DNA of 64,000 nt from Homalodisca vitripennis (lineage: Eukaryota > Arthropoda > Insecta > Hemiptera > Cicadellidae), in contig NC_060207.1 in assembly GCF_021130785.1 (NCBI RefSeq), positions 4,052,501 through 4,116,500 of the forward strand, in the 5' to 3' direction. Position numbers and translations under genes: made by a program. The notes under the pieces were generated by a model, which was given only the letters and a program-made list of their open reading frames with translations, did no database searches and had not been told where the DNA came from. Of the stretch, positions 10,822 through 21,390 are shown piece by piece (positions within the stretch are counted from its first letter, which is position 1; every line of letters begins with the position of its first letter).

Positions 10822-11083
10822 TTAAGAAATTATGCTTTTTTATGAATACAGGTGAAATTGTGATTCAGTATGAACAATTCCTCATGTCATGTCATGTTTC
10901 AAACCGTACTCTTAACCCTAGAAAGCTAAGGTTCGTAAAAAACACGTTACAGCTAAACATTCATCAGGGAAGACTACCATTAATAAAAACATTTTTATTT
11001 TCAAAAAAGGGCTTTAATGAGAAAAAAGTAATATAAAAGCTTACTTACATCAAATATAATAGTTTTTTTTTTCAATTGAAAAC

Positions 11084-12970
11084 TTAACAAGTGCAGTCCA
11101 CACACCACTTCCCTGGGTGTTCGCCACACACTGCCTTTGAGCAGCGCCGGCAGAAATGGGAGGTCATTCGTCGAGTTTTTGAAGGTCAAAATGCACAAAT
11201 CTTTCTTCCCTGGACAAGTTGAGGATCTATTTGGGCAGCAGGAATATCAACTTCCAGGATGCTGGCGATAGATTCGCGTAGACGCTTTGGCAAAGTTGTG
11301 ATGCGATTTCGATGTTGAAGCCAAGGCTTGACAAGTTCACAGTGCAATTTTTTTGCAAAATCACGTCTCGAAACTGGCTTTGAGCCCTGAGCAACCATGT
11401 TATGTGCGTAAATTGTGTAGCAATTGACTAACATTATGTTAATCATGCCATAAAAAACGCACAATGGCCATCTTCTAGTTTTTCGGCTGCACGACATGTT
11501 ATTGCACATCTGGTCAAGACTGTCAACGGCGCTTTTGGTTGCATTGTAACATTCGATAATCTCTGGCTCCTTGCTCCTTGGGTTGATGGATGGTTGCTCA
11601 TGAGTAGTTGAGAGCAACAACATGACTCTCTTACTCTTTGCTTTGTACGACACCATTGTTTTATGTCCGTCAAAACAAAACATTGAAGACCCAACCGGTC
11701 GATCTCCAGCTTCTTTCATCTCTGGAGGTATTTCAGGATTGTTCCGACGTAGAGTCCCAACTAAAGTCATATTTATTGGTGGATTTAGAAGTTGTGTTGC
11801 TAATGAGATCGAAGTGAACCAGTTGTCCATAGTGAGGTTCCTATTTGAACCGTAGACGCATTGTGTCAGCTCCTTTACGAAGAACTCGGCTTGTGGTATA
11901 TTTCTGGGAGTGGTTCCTTTACCAAAATATGGCATCGCATTTATCATGTATTTAGAACCTGTATCACAATCCATCACAATCTTGATTCCATAATTTGCTG
12001 GTTTGTTAGGGATATACATACGAAATTTACAACGACCTCTGAATGCCAATAGCTGTTCATCAATTGTTAAGTATGATCCTGGTTTGTAATTGTCTGTACA
12101 AGACGCCACAAACATCTCCCAGACTTCCCTTATTGGAGCGAAGCGATCTTGCCTACGTCTCTCATTCCTTGTTTCATATCCATCAAATCGAAGGGCCTCC
12201 ACTAAAAAATCAAATCGCGCACAGCTCATTGTAGCCAGATAATGGTTACCGCAAAATTCTGCATTGAATAGTTCATTAGAGGGCATGTGATTATTTTTTT
12301 GACTTGCCGTCAAAATCAGGACACCTAAAAATGCATCAAACTCCTCTCTAGTAATTTCTGAAATTGTACTTGTAAAGTTGGTGTAATTTACTTGTTTTCT
12401 TCTTATTGCAGAGTTAGTGTGACTTATAATACTGTATTTCATATTATCTGTACAAAATAATGAAAACACATCCAAAGGGTTTGTTTTGTCTCTTGCATTA
12501 ACAGTTGGACCAGGCCGAATATATACTATATTTCTTGCAGATGCTCTGGTATTTGTAGGTCGTGATGGAATGTTACTCCACAAGTGTCCGTTCCTCCCCC
12601 GCATACGCTGATTAGGACATATAAAGTGATGTGGATCACGAGGAACTGGTGGTGGTCCATGAGCTACAGTTGGTGGTGAAGCAGGACGAGCTACGGCTGC
12701 TTGAGGTACAGGCACTAGTGGTGAAGCAGGACGAGCCACAGCTGCTCGAGGTCTAGGCACTGGTGGTGAAGCAGGACGAGCTAAAGCTACCTGAGGTCTA
12801 GGCACTGGTGGTGAAGCAGGACGAGCTAAAGCTGCCTGAGGTCTAGCCACTTGTGATGAAGCAGGACGAGCTAAAGGTGCATTTCCTACCTGAGGAATGT
12901 CTGTCGGTGGAGGATGACCATGGCAATAAGCTGTAATAACAGCATTGATAGTTTCATCTATAGTATCCAT
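11084..12970 (-). pseudogene. piggyBac transposase, main frame with stop in zinc-finger domain
   Basis: ATG at 12970 opens 594 codons to TGA at 11186-11188; the same frame then continues 33 more codons to TAA at 11084. Residues about 34-98 are a Pro-rich 15-residue tandem repeat (ARPASPPVPRPQVAL type, about five copies). The catalytic core shows the DDD triad: D304 in TIDEQLLAFRG, D382 in LTMDNWFTS and D483 in SAVDSLDQM. After the TGA the frame still encodes a Cys-rich domain (HFCRRCSKAVCGEHP, then CVDCTC), the usual C-terminal zinc-binding tail. The TGA sits where the second Cys of the first pair (CAFC) is expected. The protein as encoded would lack this DNA-binding tail. Confidence 0.9.
12665..12890. 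repeat. 45-bp tandem repeat inside the piggyBac transposase
   Basis: About five copies of a 45-base unit (GAAGCAGGACGAGCTA core) encode a 15-residue Pro/Ala/Arg-rich repeat in the minus-strand frame. Unit length is a multiple of three, so the frame is kept. Confidence 0.85.
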
Positions 12971-12972
12971 AA

Positions 12973-13194
12973 CTATCCCTTGTGTAACAATTTTAGCTGT
13001 TCCAGTAAGTCTTCATTATCACTAGCAGAACTAGTACCTGATGGTGAATAGTCCGGGTCAGCGTCTGAATCATCACTGTCGTCTATACCGGAGTAATATC
13101 GTTGCTCAGTGGTTTCTTCTTCTTCAGACATAAAGTCATCAGATAAACTTTCATTCAAACATTGTAGAATACGTTGTTCCTGATCCGTATCCAT
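12973..13194 (-). CDS. piggyBac transposase, acidic N-terminal frame (73 aa)
   Basis: ATG at 13194 encodes MDTDQEQRILQCLNESLSDD followed by a stretch rich in Asp, Glu and Ser (SDDSDADPDYSPSG), ending LHKG and TAG at 12973. Such acidic N-termini are normal for piggyBac transposases. The main frame's ATG begins two bases after this stop, in a different frame. The two may be halves of one original transposase separated by a frameshift, or two exons; no convincing splice pair is obvious in the few bases between them. The start is near the 3' end of the element on the + strand, which fits. Confidence 0.7.
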   Translation of the reverse strand: MDTDQEQRILQCLNESLSDDFMSEEEETTEQRYYSGIDDSDDSDADPDYSPSGTSSASDNEDLLEQLKLLHKG

Positions 13195-13689
13195 TTTGAG
13201 AGTTCACCAATAACTATATTACATAAATATTTACAATTATCACATACAAAAACACATAGAAACACTAAACTTTCGTACATATGACGAGCACGTAAAACAC
13301 TAAACTATCGTCGGCAAGACGACACAATGCTATTGTAAAAACAACGTACAAGCTAACGTTTCGTCTCCACGACTACGCATTCGATATATTGCACAAACTA
13401 TACGAGCGAGATGGCTGCCAAACTACTCACGGACCCGGCGGAGGGTTGACTGACCTTACGTGGAGGGGGGCACGTTCAAACAATAACTTAGTGTGGCACA
13501 CTCGAAAAACTGTATCACGTCGTCACAGTGACGACGCCTTAGCTTTCTAGGGTTAATAAATACAGAACAATAATTATTAATGAAGGCATAACTTGACTCA
13601 ACATAAATTTGGATTGACGCCACGGGTAGTAAAAGACATAGCAAACCTCATTGTCAAACCGTTGATGTATACAATACACCTTTGATTTA

Positions 13690-14035
13690 ATGAAGGGGTG
13701 TTTCCCTCCATCTTAAAAATAGGAAAAAAATCTCACCCAATACTAAAAGAGGTAAAATGGTCTCGTAAGAAGACATCGCCCTGTCTGCATCATACCAATA
13801 TTGGCCAAAGTCAAGGAATCAATTTTACTACGCCAAATACTGTCATTGGTTGAATTACATAATCTACTAAATGATCACCAGTACGGATTAAGAAAAGGCA
13901 AAAGCACAGTGGACTTAGTGAGAGATGTGCTCCAAGGACTGGAAAATCAGTATAAGGTATCATTAAGCCTCTTCGACCCATCAAAAGCCTTTGATTTTGT
14001 TTTTCATTCATACCGGACACCTGATACAATATTAT
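13690..14035 (+). pseudogene. Non-LTR reverse transcriptase fragment
   Basis: A piece of LINE polymerase in the NFXL1-like intron. It includes a start resembling EGVFPSILKI at about 13693, then ILSLVELHNLLNDHQYGLRK, GKSTVDLV and LFDPSKAFDFV, which match reverse transcriptase blocks before the YADD motif. The segment breaks off after FHSYRTPD. It is not the same family as the 52.4-kb LINE, judging by spelling of the motifs, and has no intact frame. Confidence 0.7.
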
Positions 14036-14721
14036 GAATTTTATACTCTCAATTCGTAGCATTATTGAAATATCCTTCCTTCGCCAAGGTATATTAATTC
14101 AGACTACAGTCCATCATCTTGCTTTGTTTGTGTGATCTGTTGTTTTAAGACCAAACTTAATGGTTGTTGGAAAGTAAAAGCTCAAATATATACAGGAACA
14201 CAGAATAAATAAATACCCTCATAACATTTAAAACACAACATTGTGTTTTGTGTATGATCGGTGAATGTGTTGGATCGGTTGCGGAAATGCTTTTAACAAC
14301 CGTTTGTTTATTTGTTAAAAATTGTATTTGTATATGTTTGAGTCAAATTTTTCGACAACCGTCAACTATTGGTTTCAAGTGACTGACGATGATCTGATCT
14401 ATCCTGAAACATAGGAAGCCTCAGGGCAACTTCAGGCCATTACTGTATTCCAAATATAAGAATTCATTACAAAAATCTTAGATATTTTACTACAAATATT
14501 TATATAGTCAATAATTGTATTGAGCTTAAAAATAAAAATCATTTATTTTTTTATATGTTGTTGGAATCAAACTTAAACTGGGTTGTGTATTTTAACTGTA
14601 TCTAGTTGTAGTGTAAACTACTGATCAGTCAACAATAAGAATTTTCTATAAAATCTTATCTTGTGTGACATTGTCTTAACATATTTGCACAAATATTAAA
14701 ACCTCCTTGTTTGTAATACAG
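14036..14721. other. End of last NFXL1-like intron
   Basis: AT-rich, no coding homology seen; ends at the TTGTAATACAG acceptor. Confidence 0.5.
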
Positions 14722-14943
14722 AAACGTCTTAAAGAGGAACAAGAAAAGAAGCGCAAAGAAGAAATACGCAACAAAGAAGAGCTGGAAAAATTTGAAAAGA
14801 AGATGGCAGGTCGTAAGAAACACAGAGACAGACGAGTCCTCGATGATATTGAAGAGAAATCTTTGCTATCACGTTATTGGCTACCTGTTACTGCCACTTG
14901 TTTAGCTATTGTTGCTATAACTGTTGCCGTGATGCTCAAATGA
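14722..14943 (+). CDS. NFXL1: NFXL1-like gene, terminal exon with coiled coil and membrane anchor
   Basis: The exon begins after TTGTAATACAG and encodes 73 residues plus TGA. Residues 1 to about 35 are strongly charged (KRLKEEQEKKRKEEIRNKEE), consistent with a coiled coil. A basic patch (MAGRKKHRDRR) follows, then a hydrophobic segment (YWLPVTATCLAIVAITVAVM) that looks like a single tail-anchor transmembrane helix, ending LK. A charged coil followed by a C-terminal membrane helix distinguishes NFXL1 from NFX1/shuttle craft. This suggests a membrane-bound protein with fingers facing the cytosol. The preceding intron (9785-14721) holds a complete piggyBac and a LINE fragment. Confidence 0.88.
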   Translation, partial: KRLKEEQEKKRKEEIRNKEELEKFEKKMAGRKKHRDRRVLDDIEEKSLLSRYWLPVTATCLAIVAITVAVMLK

Positions 14944-15065
14944 ATGGCCTTAGTTACATTCTTATTGTACTGACTGCTGATTAAAAATCTTTCTGAAAAG
15001 GTTTGTTATTTTTGTATAAACCCAGTAGATGACAAGTAATTACTCATAATTTAATGCTAATTCTC

Positions 15066-15071
15066 AATAAA
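15066..15071 (+). promoter_or_regulatory. Polyadenylation signal of the NFXL1-like gene
   Basis: AATAAA lies 122 bases after the TGA of the terminal exon, in a T-rich region with a run of 19 T at about 15076-15094 just downstream. Position and context fit the mRNA 3' end, giving a short 3' UTR. Confidence 0.6.
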
Positions 15072-15094
15072 GATCTTTTTTTTTTTTTTTTTTT

Positions 15095-16439
15095 CGTTAA
15101 AAAATTGACAAATTTTAAGTACATTGTATAGTTTGTTCAGAGCAATCTGGATCTAATATTCCAGTTTTTATCTTGATTTTAACACCTCTCGGATGTTAGT
15201 GTTTGCTAAAAATAATATTAGCAACAAATATATATTTATAACTTAATATTAAATTTTCAGTATCTTTTTTAATCTTTTTTAAAATCAAGCTATCACAAGA
15301 TTCACAAGAATAATTTGACTTCTCAGTGTAGTAGAGTGTTCTATTCCAAATAATACATTGTTTTCCCATTTCACTTTATTAAAGAATCTCGTTGTCTTCC
15401 CAGAAGTTATTAGTTATAATTTGTAATTATTTTAAGTTAAATATTTTTGTACAAGATTTTTAAGCTAATTATAGTCTTTTAAACTTATATCGTGTAATAC
15501 TAGGGGTGTACTATCGTAAGTCAGGATGGCAAAAATGGGCTATACTGATTCCCTTGAGTGAATCATTTGTTATTGAAAAAGCAAGCAAACTTGATGACAA
15601 TTGAACATTATTTACTGATATAAAGGCAAAGCTAAGGAGACAACTGATTATGTACCAGAGTTGAGAGATAGCATGACTAACCCAACGCCAACACGAAGTC
15701 CTAACATTGTCAACACCAAGACTACAATTCTTGGACAATGAGAGGACAGAACAGAACTTTAGAGTTCAGTGACATAGTTCTGACTGTCTTCCGGTAATAT
15801 TCTGGGGTGGAGCATCCCTATCCCCTACCATGTCACATCCCAGATAATTCTGGGTCTCAGCCTGTGACAGACCCCCTATGCCCATTATTATGTTTTTCTG
15901 GTCATAATTTAGGTTCACCACGGGTGACCACTCAGGGCTGAATTTGTATCTAACAGGATTATTGCTTTATACTATACAGTGGTTCATGAGTGGCAACCGA
16001 TATCCTGAATTATGGTTTTTGTCAGATTCTTCTATAGCATCGTGTTCCCTTCATATTCTGAGTACATAATGCTTTTCTTGTAAGGGCTCAGACACCTGTG
16101 GGCTCCAAAAAAAAACCGTTTGAGCTTACCCTCATCTAGATGCAGAACATAGATATGCTAATCACATTTTTCACTCCTAGTCACCTGTAGGATCTGAGAT
16201 AGGACACTGTATAATGTTGATCCCAGACAGAGATGTGTCTATTCCTGCATTTTTTGAAAAGTCTCAAACTCAAGAGAACTTCATTTGTAATTTACTAAGC
16301 CCTTTACAGAAATTACTTGGAAATATTTTCTCAACAAAGTAAAAATAATTCATTATAAGATAACTGCCTATCAGGTCATACTGGTCAATATTGCATAGTT
16401 GATTTTCCTAAAATACCTAACAATAGAACAATATAACCT
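15095..16439. other. Intergenic sequence downstream of the NFXL1-like gene
   Basis: AT-rich to about 15500, then more balanced (15760-16200). I recognise no gene or element boundary. Short open frames here show no family motif. Confidence 0.45.
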
Positions 16440-16960
16440 AAAATCTATCTTAGCCCGGAACCTGGAAGAATGTTACACAATCGAACAACATTAATAACGC
16501 TTATGATAATTTCCTTAACATTCTCACAAGGACATTAGATCTTGCCTGCCAATTCAAGACCAAGACAAAGCCACTCTAAAAAGAACACAATCTATAATGA
16601 AGAAAATTTAAACTTACAAAAGGAATTTATTGATGTGCAGGATAAGTTTAATGTCTCAGGAAGAATTGAAGATAAATCTGAAGCGAATTGGAAGAAGAAG
16701 GCGTATGATCTGAAACTCAGAAGAAAGCTAATGCAGCCTAACTATGCACTATTTGAAAGTCATCTCAGGTATGGGATATCAGCATAGAGAGGATCAACTC
16801 AATTTAACCTATTTAAAGTCCTCAAAATTCAGAAGAAAACAATATGGTTAATAGTCAAGCTAGGACTGCCTATGAAGGCTGAAATGAAATGTCATGCAAA
16901 ATGTCAAGTCTGCAGACAATAAAAGTTTATACAAGTTACCCTAAAACTATGTTGAATGTG
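16440..16960 (+). pseudogene. Internally deleted CR1/Jockey-like LINE fragment
   Basis: The linker region (KKAYDLKLRRKLMQ, like KKEYDLRLRKLRQE of the intact LINE) is followed almost at once by the C-terminal ALFESHLRYGIS (like SLFETHIRYDLM) and VLKIQKKTIWLI. The whole reverse transcriptase between them is missing. This is a remnant of the same superfamily as 3060-7140 and 52.4-56.2 kb. Confidence 0.6.
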
Positions 16961-17079
16961 TTAGGATAAATTAGATTACATGTGTTAATAAGCTACATGT
17001 TACAATCTTTCATGGAATTGCTGAGTTTGTTTACAAATTTATTTATTCTGTTATTTTTTCTGTTTCCATTGTGGTTAAA

Positions 17080-17330
17080 CTTACCCGTAAGACCAATGAA
17101 AATACTCACTAATGCTCAGCCAAATCCCAAGGCGTGACATGCACCATAATCAAACTCAATGTTTCTCATATGGAAATTAAGATGCATGCACAATTTCTAA
17201 TCTATAGGTCGTCTTCAAGATCTTTTGTGGACAGAGAAGCAGACAGAAATGACATTTTTCCAGTTCCTCCATTTATAGGCTTTACTAATGCTCCGTCAGT
17301 GAATATTCACATCTCTAATGGCTGTTGAGA
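17080..17330. repeat. Interspersed repeat related to the 141-bp array
   Basis: The segment contains AATGCTCAGCCAAATCCCA, then CATGCACCAT, ATCAAACTCAATG, GACAGAGAAGCAGACAGAAA, and again ACTAATGCTC at 17284. These blocks occur in the same order in every unit of the array at 25146-26413 (CTCGGCCAAATCCCATAGAG, ACACACCATCGTCGAACTCA, GACAGACAGACAGAATT). It appears to be a single divergent copy of the sequence from which that array grew. Confidence 0.65.
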
Positions 17331-18659
17331 TGAGCAGAGTAGACCAAGAGTTACTTTATTGAATTTTTAGTTTGTCTGAAAATTACCAATTTAGAGACTT
17401 TTTCATTACCATGCACGTATTTTTTAGTCGTACATCCAAATAATCTTAAATGTTTTATGTGCGTAAAACATGATAAAATTACCCCTTGTTTTTTAGTCAT
17501 GTCCTACGATGTTATATAAGGAATGACCATGACTGTTCATACTAACTACTATTTCTCCGAATTGGTGGCTTATTCATTGGGTCACATTAGAACTATGTAG
17601 ATCGTTCACACAAATTTATGAATAAATAAGTCCTTTGGAATAAAGAATGGCCTCCATCCAAGTCTCAACCTATGATACTCATTTTTACTTATAATAATAT
17701 GATTAACAAGTTATTTACACGCCCTGCTGTTTGTGCACAAGTACACACACTGTGGCAATTTGCTCACATCTTGTACAAATGGCTATACAAATAATAAAAG
17801 TTAAGCAAATCTTCTAAAATGTGAGCAAGTTTTTCTGTTAACTCATTGTCTGTAGTACATAAGGATTTTACATGGAAGTATTTTTTCTAAATTAAAAAAT
17901 ATACATTTCCTTCAACATTGCAAATGTAAACGTTGCTTCTTGTACTGTGACTACATGCAACGTTGCAACTTGCCGCTGACTTATTCTTCTGCCACTATAA
18001 CACAAACTAATTAAAAATATTAAAGGATCAACAGAATCCTAGTAAAAAATATATTAAATATACTCCTCTTAGCAAATTTCTCGTATCAGTCAAAAACAAC
18101 AGTCTGCCATCACATCCTCGTTAGCAAAATGTTCACACATTAATGTAATGATACTAGACCGAAGACCGACTGCTGCAGATTCCTTTTACCCAAAATAGGT
18201 AGTGGAGGTAGGAGATGAGAATAACATGGATGCTCCACTCACACAAAAAAGAAAGTATTGAGGAAAATCTGTCTGCGGCATTTTACCACAAGAGCTTACT
18301 GCAACGTTGAAACATTTTCAAACTGAATGGAATAACATTTTCTGGTAAATGATTGTGATAAGACTATGATTTGGCTGAAGGCAACTTTGGCAGAAATTAA
18401 TGCATTCAGCAACAATAAAAGATATATAAATAAATTCTGTATTACCTTTACAACAATATTGTTGGTAGCAATGTTACAAACACTCTAATAGTAAGATATC
18501 TCCTGTTCATTGAACATTTCTTTACTAGTACTCCATATTAAATACTTGTATGGTAAAATGACTTTAGAGACTGAAAAAAGAGAGAGATTCAAGGTACCAG
18601 ATACATTTTTTATGATGGCACTATTGTAAAAGTAACAGAATTTTGTTACAATTATTGCC
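17331..18659. other. AT-rich intergenic sequence
   Basis: I see no gene, tandem repeat or TIR pair. Confidence 0.4.
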
Positions 18660-18890
18660 ATTGTTCAGCAATACACTTAATCAAGTAACACTGTTTCAAG
18701 ATATGCAATCTGAACTCTTCCTCAGGTCATGACCTAGCACTTAACTACTATCTAGGTGAAAATAAACAAATCTCACGAACGTGTGACACTCATAAGAGAA
18801 GACTTCTAATTATTAAAACTTAACTAAACAATACAGTCACAATAACTCCTCACTCAGTAACCAAACAATGACAACTGGGTTAATCTTCAC
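18660..18890. repeat. Dispersed repeat, copy 2 (related to 2105-2390)
   Basis: TCAAGTAACACTGTTTCAAG, the following TGCAATCTGAACTCTTCC, and TAATTATTAAAACTTAACTA match the first copy in order with substitutions and small gaps. Non-coding. Confidence 0.5.
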
Positions 18891-19789
18891 ATCTGCAGTC
18901 AGTATCAACTGATATATATAAAATCCTGTATTATTTCACAGTGTTTCAGGTGCCAATTAAAAATTTAAAAATATAAGTTTTGTTTTATAAAGGTCTTTAA
19001 AATTATATATAACATTACATTTGAGAGACTAAAACAAAACCAACATCTAAGTATCTTTACACACTCGATATGTGAAAATAATTAAATTAACTACTCTAAG
19101 AATAAGAGTATATTTTTGGGGAAAATTGTTTAGTTCACTACTCTAGGATAATTCGTTAGCACAATTGGTTTCGAACACTTCATAATGAAACACCATGTAT
19201 TATTCAAATTTAAAATTCATTTATTTTCAGAAAAGCATTAATTACATTGTAGTATATGTAGTAAACTTCATATTATAGTTCAAATTTAAACCAAGATGTT
19301 TCAGATTGTTATTACAAACAAGTTTTTGGCATTGACATTGGTTGTTACCCATCAAACATTCGACTTTATGACAACGTAATAACAGTTCTCTATAAATATT
19401 AACATTAAATAAAATAAATAAATATATGTTTATTGCCATCTTACAAAAATGCATCAGCAAAGTCAAATATACACCTAAGTGGTATAGTCTGGAGGCAATA
19501 TTATTAATCCAACATATAAACATTTTTACCAAAAGTTGCCAAGAATTTCTCTCTTCCACCTATCTTCATACATAATAAATAATACAATTTCATAAATGAT
19601 ACAACGGAATAAACTTAGGTACTAAACAACATCCTGATCAATCCCTATTACAAACTATTTAAAATGGACTGTAAAATTGTAAATAAAACTATAACCTATA
19701 ATATTAGCACCTATCTAGAAAGTTAAAAACATTAAAATATTATACAATTAAAACATTAAAATATTATACAATTAAAAATATTGATTATA
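18891..19789. other. AT-rich intergenic sequence
   Basis: Low complexity AT stretches. An open frame of 105 codons on the minus strand (19242-19559) has no recognisable motif and is probably chance. Confidence 0.4.
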
Positions 19790-20658
19790 ACCCTTGGATT
19801 TCTATATGTAATAGCTTTAGTTTATTTCCCATTAATGTTTATACCATTATAAAAAGTATTTAACAACTAAATTTAAATCTTTCTGTACATATATATTGCC
19901 CATCGACAAATCTTTATGAGTCATATAAAGAATATTTCATCTTCATAATGCAAGATTGAGCTGTTAAATTTCATACTAGCTAGATCATTTACATAGATGT
20001 TAAATAATGTAGGTGATATTATGCTTCCCTGTATAAGACCACTATTTTGAATATAACTACCACTAATGTACTGAATTATTACTCTGCTAGTTCTCTATCT
20101 TCAAAGTAGTTTGAAATAACCCTAACAATGTATTTCATTTCCAATATCCTTCAACTTCTGTATCATCGTTTTATAATTAACTAGGCCAAAAGCTTTTGAC
20201 AGGTCTGCTGCCACTGCTACAACAAATGTTTCTAATGCAAAACTTTATTTATATCATTTGTTAGAGTTTCCAGCTAATTGATTGTTGATTTCTTACTAAT
20301 AAATCTGAATTCAGCTGGATTAATTATGTTAAGTTTAGCAAGATAGTTTTGAAGTTGCTCACAAATATAGTGTGGTATTATTTTCATTATTACTGAAATA
20401 GAGCCCACTGATCTATATCAAAAACCTTCTGTTTATTTCCATTTTTATAAATGGGACATAATTAGACAGGTAATTTTCATTTTCTCTGATATATTACCAG
20501 AGTCTACAATCCTATTAACTAAGTTAACCAGCACATTCTTTGGGTAAAATATATTATGTTTTATACTTCCTTAGGCCTAATTCTATCAGGACTTGATCAA
20601 GAGTTACCATTAAATTTACTTAATGACCTATAAATCAAAATATCATTACATTTAGATA
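19790..20658 (-). pseudogene. Decayed non-LTR reverse transcriptase, 3' part
   Basis: On the minus strand, broken pieces in order are IMKIIPHYICEQLQNYLAKL near 20385, KKSTIN, VAADLSKAFGLVNYKTM near 20190, GLIQGSIISPTLFNIYVNDL near 20010 and LHYEDE, a ruined YADD. The order and spacing are those of a LINE polymerase. Its upstream part is at 21391-22030, displaced by an insertion. Stops are frequent, so it is old. Confidence 0.72.
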
Positions 20659-20663
20659 ATTTC

Positions 20664-20664
<1 letters not shown>

Positions 20665-20714
<50 letters not shown>
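20665..20714. repeat. (AT)n microsatellite
   Basis: About 50 bases of pure AT, at the 3' end of the inserted LINE on the minus strand. Confidence 0.95.
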
Positions 20715-20716
<2 letters not shown>

Positions 20717-21388
20717 TATGGGGGACAAAGGCAGCTATCCATAAATAAATAAATTAAAAATTACAATTATTAAAAAGTACGTAAGAACAAAGTTCTTGAG
20801 TCATAAATTAAGAATAATATTAATATTAAGATCTCCCGTCACAAAGCTAAATCCAAATTACTGAGCCAGTTTAGAGACCCATCCTCTAAACCACTTAGAC
20901 CAGCCAGACCACCAGAAAACAATCGCAAAGGGCAGTCGTTTACAATGTGCTCCATTGTCTGAGAGTTTGCGCCACAATCACACGTCTGGTCGTCAGTAAT
21001 ACCCCACTTAAATTTCCAGTGATTGTTTCTCCCAACCCCAGTTCGGAAACGATTCAATAAAACCCATTCCTTTCGAGGAATTTCCAAGCCACCCGCTGCT
21101 TTCGTAGGATCGGATATCAAGAACTTGTTCCGTCCATCGAATGATTCCCAGGATGACGCCCAGTTAGCATTAGGCGTAAAGTTCTCCTCTATCAACTGGG
21201 ATGCTGTTCGTAGTGATGGCTTGCGTGATTTGAGCCGGCTATCTTGCTGAGGAAGGTCGCGCGTAACGGGCAATTCGGGATTGGACACGATCTTATTGAA
21301 CTCTCTCAGAAGAGCCTCTTTGCGTCTAATCTCAGGTGGTGCTATATTGCTCAGCACTAGGAGCCAAGGTGTTGGTGTTGCCAACACC
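20666..21388 (-). mobile_element. 5'-truncated LINE inserted in the decayed LINE
   Basis: About 720 bases lie between two copies of ATTTCAT (20659-20665 and 21389-21395), a probable short target duplication. On the minus strand the insert begins inside a reverse transcriptase C-terminus and ends in an AT microsatellite (20665-20714) as its 3' tail. The seven-base repeat alone is weak evidence. The way it splits one LINE open structure into two consistent halves supports it. Confidence 0.65.
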
Positions 21389-21390
21389 AT
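20839..21390 (-). CDS. C-terminal fragment of a LINE polymerase, open for 183 codons
   Basis: The open frame ends in the Cys/His motif seen at the end of many non-LTR polymerases: LLNRFRTGVGRNNHWKFKWG, then CDCGANSQTMEHIVNDCPL and WLSNLDLAL. This pattern (R-x-RTG-x-GR, C-x-CG, QTM-x-HIV-x-DCPL) is common to several LINE clades after the polymerase domain. The frame has no stop over 183 codons, so the insertion is fairly young, but the polymerase and endonuclease are missing because of 5' truncation. The apparent ATG at the junction is probably fortuitous. Confidence 0.8.
   Translation of the reverse strand: MVLATPTPWLLVLSNIAPPEIRRKEALLREFNKIVSNPELPVTRDLPQQDSRLKSRKPSLRTASQLIEENFTPNANWASSWESFDGRNKFLISDPTKAAGGLEIPRKEWVLLNRFRTGVGRNNHWKFKWGITDDQTCDCGANSQTMEHIVNDCPLRLFSGGLAGLSGLEDGSLNWLSNLDLAL

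Larger units (their letters stand above)
10916..13552 (-). mobile_element. Complete piggyBac element (2,637 bp)
   Basis: Perfect 16-bp TIRs, CCCTAGAAAGCTAAGG at 10916-10931 and its reverse complement at 13537-13552, are each flanked by TTAA (10912-10915 and 13553-13556), the obligatory piggyBac target. The interior holds a minus-strand transposase with all catalytic residues, but with a frame break near its start and an in-frame stop near its end. It lies in the last NFXL1-like intron, opposite to the gene. Perfect ends imply recent insertion. Confidence 0.95.

Noticed and set aside
19242..19559. 105-codon minus-strand frame
   Set aside because: AT-rich, low-complexity translation with no motif or conserved context.
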